Position numbers and translations under genes: made by a program | Origin: Rouxiella sp. S1S-2 | GTDB lineage: Bacteria > Pseudomonadota > Gammaproteobacteria > Enterobacterales > Enterobacteriaceae | Assembly (NCBI RefSeq): GCF_009208105.1 | Contig: NZ_WFKL01000001.1 | Span: 2,108,001-2,172,000 of the forward strand | Direction of reading: 5' to 3' | Length of the DNA stretch: 64,000 bases | Shown: one piece after another, positions 8,461 to 17,496 of the stretch | Layout of the letters: each line of letters starts with the position of its first letter | Numbering within the stretch: position 1 is the stretch's first letter | The notes under the pieces: model-generated | What the model saw: only the letters and a program-made list of their open reading frames with translations | Databases searched by the model: none | What the model was told of the DNA's origin: nothing

Positions 8461-9995
8461 AAATTCGTTCACAGGTTGGCATGGTTTTGAACCTGGATAA
8501 ATGCATCGGCTGCCACACTTGCTCCGTGACCTGTAAAAACGTCTGGACCAGCCGTGAGGGCGTGGAATATGGCTGGTTCAACAACGTTGAAACAAAACCA
8601 GGCATCGGTTTTCCTAATGACTGGGAAAATCAGCAGAAATGGAAGGGCGGCTGGATCCGTAAAATCGGCGGCAGACTGCAGCCGAGAATGGGCAATAAGC
8701 TGCAACTGCTTTCAAAGATTTTCGTGAATCCGCACATGCCAGAAATCGACGACTATTACGAACCGTTTGATTTCGATTATCAGCATTTACACAACGCTAA
8801 AGAGGGCAAGCATCAGCCGATTGCGCGCCCGCGTTCGCTGATTACCGGCCAAAGAATGGATAAAATCGTCGGCGGGCCCAACTGGGAGGACGACCTCGGC
8901 GGCGAGTTTTCGACCCGTTCGGCCGACAGCAATTTCGCCAACATGCAGAAAGAGATGTACGGCGAGTTTGAAAACACCTTCATGATGTATTTGCCGCGCC
9001 TGTGCGAGCACTGCCTCAATCCTGCTTGCGTGGCGACCTGTCCAAGTGGCGCTATTTATAAGCGCGACGAAGACGGCATCGTACTGATAGATCAGGACAA
9101 ATGTCGCGGGTGGCGTATGTGCCTGACCGGCTGTCCGTACAAAAAAATCTACTTCAACTGGAAAAGCGGCAAGTCGGAAAAATGTATTTTCTGCTACCCG
9201 CGCATTGAAGCCGGACAACCCACCGTGTGCTCAGAAACCTGCGTGGGCCGCATTCGCTATCTTGGCGTGTTGCTGTACGACGCTGACAGGATTGAGCAGG
9301 CCGCCAGCGTTGAAAATGAAAAAAATCTCTACCAGAGTCAGATGGATATCTTCCTTAATCCACACGATCCGCAGGTGATTTCTGAAGCGCTGAAGCAGGG
9401 AATTCCGCAGTCGGTTCTTGACGCCGCTCAGCAGTCACCGGTGTATAAAATGGCGATGGAATGGAAGCTGGCGTTGCCGCTGCATCCTGAATATCGCACC
9501 TTACCGATGGTGTGGTACGTGCCTCCGCTGTCGCCGATTCAGTCCGCCGCCGACGCTGGCGCCATGCCGCACACCGGCGTACTGCCTGACGTCGAAAGCT
9601 TGCGCATCCCGGTGCAGTATCTGGCCAATCTGTTGACTGCCGGGGATACCCAACCGGTGCTGCTGGCATTGAAACGCATGCTGGCAATGCGCCACTTCAA
9701 GCGTGCTGAAACGGTCGATGGCGTTATTGACACCGCCGCGCTCGAACAGGTCGGGCTGAGCCAGGAACAGGCGCAGGAGATGTACCGCTATCTGGCGATT
9801 GCCAATTATGAGGATCGTTTTGTGGTGCCTTCAAGTCACCGCGAGCTGGCGCGCGAGGCGTTTCCTGAAAGTAAAAGCTGCGGTTTCAGCTTCGGCGATG
9901 GCTGCCACGGCAGTGACGGCAAATTTAACCTGTTCAACAGTAAACGCATTGACGCCATTGATGTCAGCCCGCGCACGCCTGGAGCCGCTAAATGA
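8457..9995 (+). CDS. narH: Respiratory nitrate reductase beta subunit NarH
   Basis: A 512-residue iron-sulfur subunit that passes electrons from the NarI hemes to NarG. Cysteine groups are visible: CIGCHTCSVTCKN near residue 19, CEHCLNPACVATCP near 184, CRGWRMCLTGCP near 217 and CIFC with a later CSETC near 244-263. In the third group a Trp (CRGW) replaces a Cys, which is the known reason NarH carries one [3Fe-4S] cluster. The ATG overlaps the narG stop as ATGA, so the two are translationally coupled. Length and composition are ordinary for the family. Confidence 0.98.
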   Translation: MKIRSQVGMVLNLDKCIGCHTCSVTCKNVWTSREGVEYGWFNNVETKPGIGFPNDWENQQKWKGGWIRKIGGRLQPRMGNKLQLLSKIFVNPHMPEIDDYYEPFDFDYQHLHNAKEGKHQPIARPRSLITGQRMDKIVGGPNWEDDLGGEFSTRSADSNFANMQKEMYGEFENTFMMYLPRLCEHCLNPACVATCPSGAIYKRDEDGIVLIDQDKCRGWRMCLTGCPYKKIYFNWKSGKSEKCIFCYPRIEAGQPTVCSETCVGRIRYLGVLLYDADRIEQAASVENEKNLYQSQMDIFLNPHDPQVISEALKQGIPQSVLDAAQQSPVYKMAMEWKLALPLHPEYRTLPMVWYVPPLSPIQSAADAGAMPHTGVLPDVESLRIPVQYLANLLTAGDTQPVLLALKRMLAMRHFKRAETVDGVIDTAALEQVGLSQEQAQEMYRYLAIANYEDRFVVPSSHRELAREAFPESKSCGFSFGDGCHGSDGKFNLFNSKRIDAIDVSPRTPGAAK

Positions 9996-10726
9996 AAACC
10001 CTGCAAATAATTGCCCGCCTGCTGGATTACCCTGACGATGCACTTTGGGCGCACCGGCAAGAGTTGCTGACGCTGCTGGCCGAGACCGACGAACTTGACC
10101 GCATCTCTGCCAACCGCCTTGCCGAATTTATCCGCCAGTTTTGTACCGCCGAGCTGCTCGATCGGCAGGCCGAATACTGCAGCCTGTTTGATCGCGGACG
10201 CGCCACCTCATTGCTGCTGTTTGAACACGTTCACGGCGAGTCACGCGATCGCGGGCAGGCGATGGTCGATCTTCTGGCTCAATACCGCGCTGCCGGTCTG
10301 GAGCTGGATTGCAAAGAACTGCCGGATTATCTGCCGCTCTACCTTGAATATCTCGCCACCCTCACTCAGGGCGAAGCCAAAGCGGGTTTGGTCGATATTG
10401 CGCCGATCCTCGCGCTTCTGGCGGCGCGTATCAAGCAACGCGATAGCCATTACGCGCTACTGCTAGAGCTGTTGCTCACCCTTTCTGGCGTAGAAATCAC
10501 CGCCGAGGGCGTCGCCGAAAAATTGCAAAACGAGAGTCGCGACGACACGCCGCAGGCCCTGGACGCGGTCTGGGAAGAGGAGCAAATCAAATTCCTCGGC
10601 GAGCAGGGCTGTATCAGTGATGAAGAAAAGGCTCACAGCCAACGTTTTGCCGGTGCTGTTGCGCCGCAGTACATCAATCTTGACGTAAATTCTGACGTCT
10701 TTAACGTCAGGGAGTCACGCCCATGA
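9992..10726 (+). CDS. narJ: Nitrate reductase assembly chaperone NarJ
   Basis: A 244-residue, mainly helical, acidic cytoplasmic protein of the TorD/NarJ family. It binds apo-NarG and helps insert the molybdenum cofactor before the complex attaches to NarI; it is not part of the final enzyme. The N-terminal [19 protein letters not shown] is characteristic of the family. It overlaps narH upstream and narI downstream by 4 bases each, in the standard narGHJI order. Confidence 0.95.
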   Translation: MKTLQIIARLLDYPDDALWAHRQELLTLLAETDELDRISANRLAEFIRQFCTAELLDRQAEYCSLFDRGRATSLLLFEHVHGESRDRGQAMVDLLAQYRAAGLELDCKELPDYLPLYLEYLATLTQGEAKAGLVDIAPILALLAARIKQRDSHYALLLELLLTLSGVEITAEGVAEKLQNESRDDTPQALDAVWEEEQIKFLGEQGCISDEEKAHSQRFAGAVAPQYINLDVNSDVFNVRESRP

Positions 10727-11400
10727 GTTTCTTTAATAGCTTCTTTTTTGATATTTATCCGTATATTGCCGGCACAGTGTTTTTGGCCGGCAGTTGGCTG
10801 CGCTATGACTACGGTCAATACAGTTGGCGTGCCGGATCCAGCCAGCTGCTTGACAAAAAAGGGCTGCGCATTGCCTCGCCGCTGTTTCACATCGGCATTA
10901 TCGGCATATTTTTCGGCCATTTTGTTGGCATGCTAACGCCGCACTGGATGTATGAACCGTTTCTGTCGATTGCCGCCAAGCAGCAGTTAGCGATGGTAGC
11001 GGGGGGAATTTGTGGCCTGATGACTCTGGTGGGCGGGGCAATGCTGCTTAAGCGACGCTTAACCAACAAGCGTGTGCGGGCCACCTCAAGCATCGGCGAT
11101 ATCCTGATTATCGCGCTACTGGTCGTGCAGGTTTGTCTTGGTCTGGGCACCATTCCTTTTTCGGCGCAGCATATGGACGGCAGCGAAATGATGAAACTGG
11201 TCGGTTGGGCGCAGGCGGTAGTAACTTTCCACGGCGGTGCTTCAACGCATCTTAACGGCGTCGCGCTGATTTTTCGCCTGCACATGGTGCTCGGCATGAC
11301 GCTGTTCCTGCTGTTCCCGTTCTGCAGACTGGTGCATATCTGGAGCGCGCCCGTGGAATACCTCACCCGCCGCTATCAGTTGGTACGCAACCGCCGTTAA
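10723..11400 (+). CDS. narI: Nitrate reductase gamma subunit NarI (cytochrome b)
   Basis: A 225-residue membrane subunit, the same length as in E. coli, with five apparent transmembrane helices. It oxidises quinol at the periplasmic side and carries two b-type hemes. Candidate heme ligands are the histidines in [16 protein letters not shown] (about 52-66) and in [24 protein letters not shown] (about 185-210). The start overlaps the narJ stop. A strong hairpin 18 bases after the stop closes the operon. Confidence 0.96.
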   Translation: MSFFNSFFFDIYPYIAGTVFLAGSWLRYDYGQYSWRAGSSQLLDKKGLRIASPLFHIGIIGIFFGHFVGMLTPHWMYEPFLSIAAKQQLAMVAGGICGLMTLVGGAMLLKRRLTNKRVRATSSIGDILIIALLVVQVCLGLGTIPFSAQHMDGSEMMKLVGWAQAVVTFHGGASTHLNGVALIFRLHMVLGMTLFLLFPFCRLVHIWSAPVEYLTRRYQLVRNRR

Positions 11401-11418
11401 GCGCAAATTTTCCCCATA

Positions 11419-11447
11419 GTCCCCTCCTCAAAGATTGAGGAGGGGAC
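11419..11447. terminator. Hairpin after narGHJI
   Basis: GTCCCCTCCTCA, a 5-base loop (AAGAT) and TGAGGAGGGGAC form a perfect 12-bp GC-rich stem. No U-run follows, so it may act as a transcript-end stabiliser or a rho-assisted terminator rather than a classical intrinsic one. Confidence 0.6.
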
Positions 11448-11562
11448 TCACCCGCTAGAAGCGGTGTATACCTTTAGTTGTGATGCCTTTGCATTTAACT
11501 CTTCCCGCCCTCTTTTCATTGCATTAACACTTACCGCGTATTCCTCAAATAAATATTAATAT

Positions 11563-11577
11563 TGATAACTATTTTCA
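11563..11577. promoter_or_regulatory. Fur box before the ABC exporter
   Basis: TGATAAC-T-ATTTTCA matches the Fur 7-1-7 consensus TGATAAT-N-ATTATCA at 12 of 14 informative positions. It lies 43 bases before the ATG, inside an AT-rich promoter-like stretch. Iron repression of the downstream gene is inferred. Confidence 0.55.
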
Positions 11578-11619
11578 TTTAGAATCTGACTCGGTAATCA
11601 ATTTTCATTAAAAGGATGC

Positions 11620-13350
11620 ATGATGCTCCGCCGTTTCTTCTCCTATTACAGACCTTATAAAAAGCTGTTCTATCTCGATTTCGGCTGCGCTATTTTGGGT
11701 GGCTTATTAGAACTCGGTTTTCCGATGGCAGTAAAACTGTTCATCGACAAGCTACTGCCTGCGCATGACTGGGTGCTTATTCTGACCGCGGCGGTCGCTC
11801 TGCTGGCAATTTATCTGCTCAATACCGGGCTGATGGCGATTGTGAACTATTGGGGGCACGCGCTGGGGGTGGGCATTGAAACCGATATGCGTACTCAGGC
11901 CTTTAATCATCTGCAGAAGCTGTCTTTTCACTATTACGACAATACTAAGACCGGTCACATTATTACTCACGTCACCAAAGATCTTGAAGAAGTGGGCGAG
12001 GTGGCTCACCACGGGCCGGAAGATCTGTTTATTGCCATCATGACCTTTATCGGCGCATTTATCCTGATGGCTACCGTCCACCTGCAACTGGCACTGATGA
12101 CGATTATTATCGTGCCTTTTATGGCCTGGTTGGTGGGGCGCTATGGGGCACAGATGACCGAAACCTGGCGCAGACTGTTTGGGCAGGTGGGTAATTTCAA
12201 TGCTCGCGTCGCTGAAAGCATTGGCGGTATCCGCGTGGTTAAGGCTTTTGCCAACGAGCGTCACGAAGAAAAGCTGTTTGCCACCGACAATGCCAATTAT
12301 CGCACCACCAAGCTGCGCGCTTACCGCATCATGACCGCCAGTATTACTCTCAGTTATTTAAGTACTCGCCTGGTGCAACTGGTGGTGATGATTGCCGGCA
12401 CCTGGTACGTGGTAAACGGTACACTGAGCTACGGCGGCTTCGTGGGCTTCTTGTTGCTGGTGGAAGTCTTCTTCCGACCCGTAGATAAAATCACCTCGGT
12501 AATGGAAAGCTATCCGAAAGGGATTGCCGGATTTAAACGCTTTACCCAACTTATTGACACCGATCCCGATATTGTCGATAAGCAGGATGCGGTAGACGTG
12601 GCACATCTGCAGGGCAATATTTGCTATCGCGACGTGGTGTTCGGTTATACCCCGGCGAGCAAAATTCTTGACGGTATTAATCTGACTATCGTGGCCGGTG
12701 AAACGCTGGCCTTTGTTGGGCCTTCGGGGGCGGGAAAAACGACGCTGTGCTCACTGTTGCCCCGCTTCTATGACGTTAGCAGCGGCAGTATCACTATCGA
12801 CGGTGTCGACATTCGTGATATGACCCAGCGCTCGTTACGCAACAATATCGGCATCGTTCAGCAGGACGTGTTCCTGTTTGGCGGCACAATCCGCGAAAAC
12901 ATCCTTTATGGCAAGCTGGACGCCAGCGATGCAGACATTTGGGAAGCGGCGAGAAGAGCACGCCTCGATGAGATGATTGCCGATTTGCCGCAGGGGATGG
13001 AGACGATTATTGGTGAGCGTGGCGTTAAGCTTAGCGGCGGTCAAAAGCAGCGTCTGTCGATTGCGCGCATCTTTTTAAAGAATCCGCCGATACTGATCCT
13101 CGACGAAGCCACGTCGGCGCTGGATACCGCAACCGAGCAGGCGATTCAGCAATCTCTTTCCGAACTTTCCGTGGGCAGAACCACGCTGGTTATCGCGCAC
13201 CGTCTGGCAACTATCCAAAATGCGGATCGTATTGTGGTTGTCGATAAAGAAGGGATTATAGAGGAGGGCAGTCATCACACGCTGTTGGCGCTCGGTGGAC
13301 GTTATGCTGCGTTGCATGCTGCACAGTTCAGAGACGTTGCAGAAAGTTAG
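11620..13350 (+). CDS. ABC exporter, fused permease and ATPase (MsbA/multidrug type)
   Basis: A 576-residue half-transporter with six predicted membrane helices (about 15-305) and a C-terminal ATPase. Walker A is GPSGAGKTTL (about 367-376), the signature is LSGGQKQR (about 470) and Walker B is ILILDEATSALD (about 490). It would work as a homodimer exporting a hydrophobic or amphipathic substrate. AAAGGA precedes ATGATG. It stands alone, with a Fur-like box upstream and a hairpin downstream, which suggests iron-responsive expression, perhaps export of a siderophore or a stress metabolite. No siderophore synthesis genes are in the window. An MsbA-like lipid role is less likely because the usual lpxK neighbour is absent. 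Confidence 0.85.
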   Translation: MMLRRFFSYYRPYKKLFYLDFGCAILGGLLELGFPMAVKLFIDKLLPAHDWVLILTAAVALLAIYLLNTGLMAIVNYWGHALGVGIETDMRTQAFNHLQKLSFHYYDNTKTGHIITHVTKDLEEVGEVAHHGPEDLFIAIMTFIGAFILMATVHLQLALMTIIIVPFMAWLVGRYGAQMTETWRRLFGQVGNFNARVAESIGGIRVVKAFANERHEEKLFATDNANYRTTKLRAYRIMTASITLSYLSTRLVQLVVMIAGTWYVVNGTLSYGGFVGFLLLVEVFFRPVDKITSVMESYPKGIAGFKRFTQLIDTDPDIVDKQDAVDVAHLQGNICYRDVVFGYTPASKILDGINLTIVAGETLAFVGPSGAGKTTLCSLLPRFYDVSSGSITIDGVDIRDMTQRSLRNNIGIVQQDVFLFGGTIRENILYGKLDASDADIWEAARRARLDEMIADLPQGMETIIGERGVKLSGGQKQRLSIARIFLKNPPILILDEATSALDTATEQAIQQSLSELSVGRTTLVIAHRLATIQNADRIVVVDKEGIIEEGSHHTLLALGGRYAALHAAQFRDVAES

Positions 13351-13375
13351 CAGAAAACCATTTTTGTCATCTTAC

Positions 13376-13398
13376 AGGCGGCGCTCCTCACGCCGCCT
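13376..13398. terminator. Hairpin after the ABC exporter
   Basis: AGGCGGCG, a 7-base loop and CGCCGCCT form a perfect 8-bp stem 25 bases after the exporter stop. No clear U-run follows. A second small hairpin, TGCCCG-TTT-CGGGCA (13485-13499), is followed by a T-rich stretch and may finish termination. Confidence 0.5.
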
Positions 13399-13507
13399 AA
13401 TCCTCTAACGACGTTTTTAAACTAAACTATTCCCGCTAAAACCCTTCAAGCCTTTGTTCAAAACAATAACTGCTGTTTATTAATTGCCCGTTTCGGGCAT
13501 TTATATT

Positions 13508-14085
13508 TCTGAGTAATGTTCATTTTAATAACGCCCGTCATTATGAGTCTATTATTTTTATTCAATATTTGACTTAAATAATACTTCGTTGATGAAGGCG
13601 GTATAAATATTTAATAGTTAAATCGCGACTTAACTTGCGTGGATTTCGCATATAAACCGAAAACTTTGAAAACACTTACTCTGCTATGCACTTTTTAAAG
13701 GCAAGTGATCTATTTCTCATTTAATTATTTTAATGATTGTTAACAGAAAAAAACGCTTTGAAAAACGTGGCCTACAGCACATTAAAAATACGTTTCTTTA
13801 AGTATTTTGCACCCCAAAAGCACTCTGCACTATTTTGGTGCAAGGTGTTATGCAAAAAACGCATTAAATCAGTAAGTTACAAACTGAAGATTGAAATTAT
13901 TTGTTACATCTCTTTTCGGTAGTTTAACTAATTTAGGCGAACTTTTTCATTTTAACTTTTCGTGCTTAGTGCTAAGGTTCGATTCGATTTACAGATAGCA
14001 GCAATTATAAATATTAAGAAACTCGCAGCCTGATATTAAAATTTGGCACGGGAAACCTATATAAAAAATTCTAGGAACTTAAATA
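13508..14085. other. AT-rich region upstream of the porin, no gene recognised
   Basis: This long AT-rich stretch separates the exporter terminators from the porin start. A 60-codon open frame (13737-13922) has no recognisable product and no good ribosome site. Long regulatory regions are usual for osmoporins, where OmpR sites and sometimes a divergent antisense RNA (MicF at E. coli ompC) occur. I could not recognise a specific OmpR site or a convincing small RNA gene here by eye. Confidence 0.4.
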
Positions 14086-15189
14086 ATGATGAAGCGCAGT
14101 GTTTTGGCCGTAGCGGTCTCTTTAATTGTTGTAACCACAGGTGCAAGTGCCGCAGAGATTTATAACAAAGATGGCAACCAGCTGGATCTGTATGGCCGCG
14201 TTAACGGCAAACACTATTTCAGTAACGGCACCAGCAATAACGGTGACGGTTCTTATATGCGTTTAGGCTTTAAAGGCCAAACCAAAATTAATGATTTGCT
14301 GACCGGTTATGGCCAGTGGGAATATCAAAACAGCCTGAGCAACTCTGAAGGTGCAGACGCACTTAACGGCAACAAAACCCGTCTTGGTTTCGCCGGTCTG
14401 AAATTCGCTCAATACGGTTCATTCGACTATGGCCGTAACTACGGCGTAGTGTACGACGCTATCGGCTACACCGACATGCTGCCAGAATACGGCGGCGACT
14501 CAGGTTACACCGACAACTTCATGGTGGGTCGCTCAAGCGGTCTGGCAACTTACCGTAACAAAGGCTTCTTCGGCCTGGTTGACGGTCTTAACTTCGCATT
14601 GCAGTATCAGGGCAAAAACGAAGCGACTAGCGTAACGACTTCTTCACGCCCAACCAGCCGTGCTAACGGTGACGGTTATGGCGCGTCTCTGAGCTACGAA
14701 GACATCGGCGGCACTGGCATCGGCGCGGTTATCGCAGGTTCACGCTCTGACCGTACCAACGCACAGTCAGCGGCAGCTATCGGCGGCGGCGACGAAGCCT
14801 CAGCATGGTCTGCAGCGCTGAAATACGATGCTAACCAGTTCTACCTGGCAACTATGGTTGAACAAACCCGTAAGCAGACCAGCATCACTGCAAACGGCAT
14901 TTCAGGCTTTGCTAACAAAACTCAGATTTTTGAAGCTGTTGCACAGTACCAGTTCCTGAATGGCTTCCGTCCATCAGTGGGCTACGTAACCAACAAAGCG
15001 AAAGACGTTGAAGGCGTGGGCGATGCTTACCTCTACAAATACGTTTCAGTGGGTGCGTACTACTACTTCAACAAAAACATGTACACCTACGTTGACTACA
15101 AAATCAACACTCTGAGTGACAGCGATGCAAGCAAACTGGGCGGCAACAAGAAAGACGTCACTACCGTCAGCTTGACCTACCGTTTCTAA
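14086..15189 (+). CDS. General outer-membrane porin (OmpC/OmpF/PhoE family)
   Basis: A 367-residue precursor with a signal peptide of about 22 residues ending ASA before [16 protein letters not shown]. The mature protein should form a 16-stranded trimeric beta barrel for passive diffusion of small hydrophilic solutes. Family marks are LDLYGRV near the start, the loop-3 element PEYGGDS (about 135) and a C-terminal TYRF ending in Phe, needed for Bam-dependent insertion. ATG 14089 is an alternative start. The gene has a strong terminator and a long AT-rich upstream region. Which porin it is (OmpC, OmpF or an accessory type) cannot be decided by eye. Confidence 0.93.
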   Translation: MMKRSVLAVAVSLIVVTTGASAAEIYNKDGNQLDLYGRVNGKHYFSNGTSNNGDGSYMRLGFKGQTKINDLLTGYGQWEYQNSLSNSEGADALNGNKTRLGFAGLKFAQYGSFDYGRNYGVVYDAIGYTDMLPEYGGDSGYTDNFMVGRSSGLATYRNKGFFGLVDGLNFALQYQGKNEATSVTTSSRPTSRANGDGYGASLSYEDIGGTGIGAVIAGSRSDRTNAQSAAAIGGGDEASAWSAALKYDANQFYLATMVEQTRKQTSITANGISGFANKTQIFEAVAQYQFLNGFRPSVGYVTNKAKDVEGVGDAYLYKYVSVGAYYYFNKNMYTYVDYKINTLSDSDASKLGGNKKDVTTVSLTYRF

Positions 15190-15250
15190 GTCTTAAAGAC
15201 GTCAGAGTCATCGTATTACCCTTATCTGTGTCTGAAAAAGGTAATCTCAA

Positions 15251-15280
15251 AGGCAGGGCCAATTGGCTCTGCCTTTTTTT
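15251..15280 (+). terminator. Rho-independent terminator of the porin gene
   Basis: AGGCAGGGCC-AATT-GGCTCTGCCT is a 10-bp stem with one G-T pair, running into eight T residues (15273-15280). This is a textbook intrinsic terminator about 60 bases after the porin stop. Confidence 0.9.
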
Positions 15281-15317
15281 GGTCATCTGTTGGCGGCGCA
15301 AACAACAGGTACGTGAT

Positions 15318-16202
15318 TCAAGCTGATGAATTGCTCTTACTTGATTTTGGATGATATTCTTCCCACAGCGTTGAGTTTTGCTCCCAGGGAGGGGCAACTT
15401 GGCGCCCTTTGTTGTAGAAAAACATTTTGCCGGTGAGTGCTATTCTATTTCTAAAGGCAAATCTCAATTCAGAGTTGGTATAGCTATCGTTATACTTATA
15501 AACAACCCAAGTGTCACTGATATCATCAAGTAAGAAGTGTATTTTTATTTTGTCATCAACCATGGCCATCTGCAGTCCACTCTTACATTTGGTTTTAATG
15601 TACTTTATAATAAAATTATCATCCAGTGGTGAGTCACAATCTGTATAGTTAATGCTTTTGGCCAATATATTACCCGTATTAAACTTGGTGTTTTTTTCTA
15701 GTGATAGAAAAGTTTTCCAATGGTGATAGGGATTAATTTTGTACTGCTGTGCAACGGTTTTATCAAATGAGACAATAGCGTTATATTTTCTGCTTAATGA
15801 TTGTCTTATTACGTCAATTTTTTCTTCCGTTGCATTGCGTTCAAGTCGCTTAAATGTTTTTATGTATTTATGATCTCGCAAGGGTTTATAAATTTGATTT
15901 TCCATTGCTTCAATATATGCGTCAATAGTATAAGCAGAGTTTTTTAATATTCCACATGGGCGCAAGATGCTAGCACAGCGAGTTCTTGTCCTCATTAAAC
16001 CATATATTAAATCCCCTTTATGATAATTTTCTTCAAAATCTTGCCACGCTATTGGTACTGATGGTCTATTAGTCCTTATATTGTTAACATTGCTTGAGCA
16101 ATCTGTGATGAAATCTTGCATTATACTGGTCGGGGATATGAAGTTATTATTGCTGATGCACTTTATGCGAGTAGACGGTTGGGTATTATTAAGTGGGTTC
16201 AT
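15318..16202 (-). CDS. Unrecognised AT-rich protein, paralog B of a tandem pair
   Basis: A 294-residue protein of a family I do not recognise. The start is taken as ATG 16202 rather than the TTG at 16217. It is a paralog of the next gene upstream on the same strand. Shared blocks are KGDLIYGL near the start, IDAYIEA, HHWKTFLSLE, KFNTGNILAKS and a strongly conserved C-terminus with VDDKIKIHFLLDD, SELRFAFRNR and VAPPWEQ. Conserved His, Asp, Glu and Trp residues suggest a folded, possibly enzymatic domain. No signal peptide or membrane segment is visible. Base composition is clearly more AT-rich than the flanking genes, suggesting horizontal acquisition. A secreted effector or toxin is one guess, without direct support. 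Confidence 0.65.
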   Translation of the reverse strand: MNPLNNTQPSTRIKCISNNNFISPTSIMQDFITDCSSNVNNIRTNRPSVPIAWQDFEENYHKGDLIYGLMRTRTRCASILRPCGILKNSAYTIDAYIEAMENQIYKPLRDHKYIKTFKRLERNATEEKIDVIRQSLSRKYNAIVSFDKTVAQQYKINPYHHWKTFLSLEKNTKFNTGNILAKSINYTDCDSPLDDNFIIKYIKTKCKSGLQMAMVDDKIKIHFLLDDISDTWVVYKYNDSYTNSELRFAFRNRIALTGKMFFYNKGRQVAPPWEQNSTLWEEYHPKSSKSNSSA

Positions 16203-16326
16203 GACACATATTCTCAAACAACTGTGCGTTATACAGTCAATGTTTTAATGGCAGGCTTGATCAGTAATAATTATATTCATGTCGAGGCAAAATTGAAAAT
16301 GCCCGTTTCAAGAGTCATCATTATTG

Positions 16327-17238
16327 TTATGGCTTCACACTCGCCGGCCTGTAGCTCGCCCACAGCATCGGGTCTTGCTCCCAGGGAGGGGCAACAACTT
16401 TCCCTTTTTCATAAAAATAGACCTTTCCTGCCAGCTTGTTTTTATTTCGAAATGCATAACGTAATTCGGAGGCGGTAATAGCATATTTGTTTTTATTGAC
16501 GACTAAACTGAAGTCTATGTCATCCAGTAAAAAATGCACTTTTATTGAATCATCTATAATCGCCATTTCAATGCCGCCTTTACTCATGCTTTTAGCGACT
16601 TGCATGATGAAATGATGTTTATTGTCATTGTGTTTTATTGTAATGTCAGTAAAGCTTTTTGCGAAAATAGTGCCTACATTGAACCTCTCAATCTTATTAA
16701 GGGATAAGTATTTTTCCCAATGAGGGAAAGGGAATTCTTTTTTTATTTTATCTTTAATTTCATTGAATGAAATGAATGAATTAAACATCTCGACGAGTTT
16801 GTTTTTAAATTCTTCGCTACAAACTCCGTGCTCTTTTAATCGATGCTTAGCGCATTCAGCTAAAAAATTTTTGTCTTCAAAGGGCGCTGTAACATAGCTA
16901 TCACTGTGATTTAAATAAGCATCTATTTCATGAGGTGTTACATTAAACTGAAGATCTAAATTTGGGTCACGCGCGCACTCATCTCTGTTGGATGTAAATC
17001 CGTAAAGTAAGTCTCCATTTTTAAAATTACTTGTTAAAGATGTACCTTTTGAGGGTGTGCAGGTTTTAATTTTTACCATTTTTATGAAAGTTTGTGTTTC
17101 ATTACTCAAAATAATTTCATGACTGTTAATTGATGCTTTGAAGCTTTCCGTGATTAATTTAGAAGGCGCTGTCTGCTCATCCGGAGTTGCATTAGCCTTA
17201 ACGGGCAACGATATGGAGGGCCTTACGGCAGAAAACAT
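16327..17238 (-). CDS. Unrecognised AT-rich protein, paralog A of a tandem pair
   Basis: A 303-residue protein; AAGGG precedes the ATG by about 7 bases. The first 60 residues differ from paralog B. After that the two share FKNGDLLYGF, EIDAYLN, PHWEKYLSL, RFNVGTIFAKS, IDDSIKVHFLLDD, SELRYAFRNK and KVVAPPWEQ, ending LWASYRP. A nearly identical DNA stretch encodes the PPWEQ region in both genes, which points to duplication or gene conversion. The ser/thr-rich N-terminus has no clear export signal. Both genes are on the minus strand about 120 bases apart and may be co-transcribed. Function unknown. Confidence 0.66.
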   Translation of the reverse strand: MFSAVRPSISLPVKANATPDEQTAPSKLITESFKASINSHEIILSNETQTFIKMVKIKTCTPSKGTSLTSNFKNGDLLYGFTSNRDECARDPNLDLQFNVTPHEIDAYLNHSDSYVTAPFEDKNFLAECAKHRLKEHGVCSEEFKNKLVEMFNSFISFNEIKDKIKKEFPFPHWEKYLSLNKIERFNVGTIFAKSFTDITIKHNDNKHHFIMQVAKSMSKGGIEMAIIDDSIKVHFLLDDIDFSLVVNKNKYAITASELRYAFRNKNKLAGKVYFYEKGKVVAPPWEQDPMLWASYRPASVKP

Positions 17239-17496
17239 ATTAAAACCCTTTAATAAAGAAAGTAAGTCGTTATTTTCACAGGTTTGAGTTTATCCGAAGA
17301 ATACAATTCGCTGAATTATAAATTTTAAAAATACCCATGCGGGCCAAGAGCATTAGGCCTGCTATTACAGCACCCATAGCCTAAGGGTATACCCTGCAAC
17401 CAAACAAGTATTCGCGGGTTTTGGCAAGGCGTGAAATAGTCAGGGTGTCAGGCAACGCAGGTTGCTACTTCCTACAACTATTGACGAGAGAAACTC

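Noticed and set aside
13737..13922. 60-codon open frame before the porin
   Set aside because: AT-rich, Lys/Phe-heavy random-looking product, no good ribosome site and no recognisable family.
16116..16478. 120-codon plus-strand frame over the paralog junction
   Set aside because: It overlaps the two minus-strand paralogs antisense, and the conserved blocks are on the minus strand.
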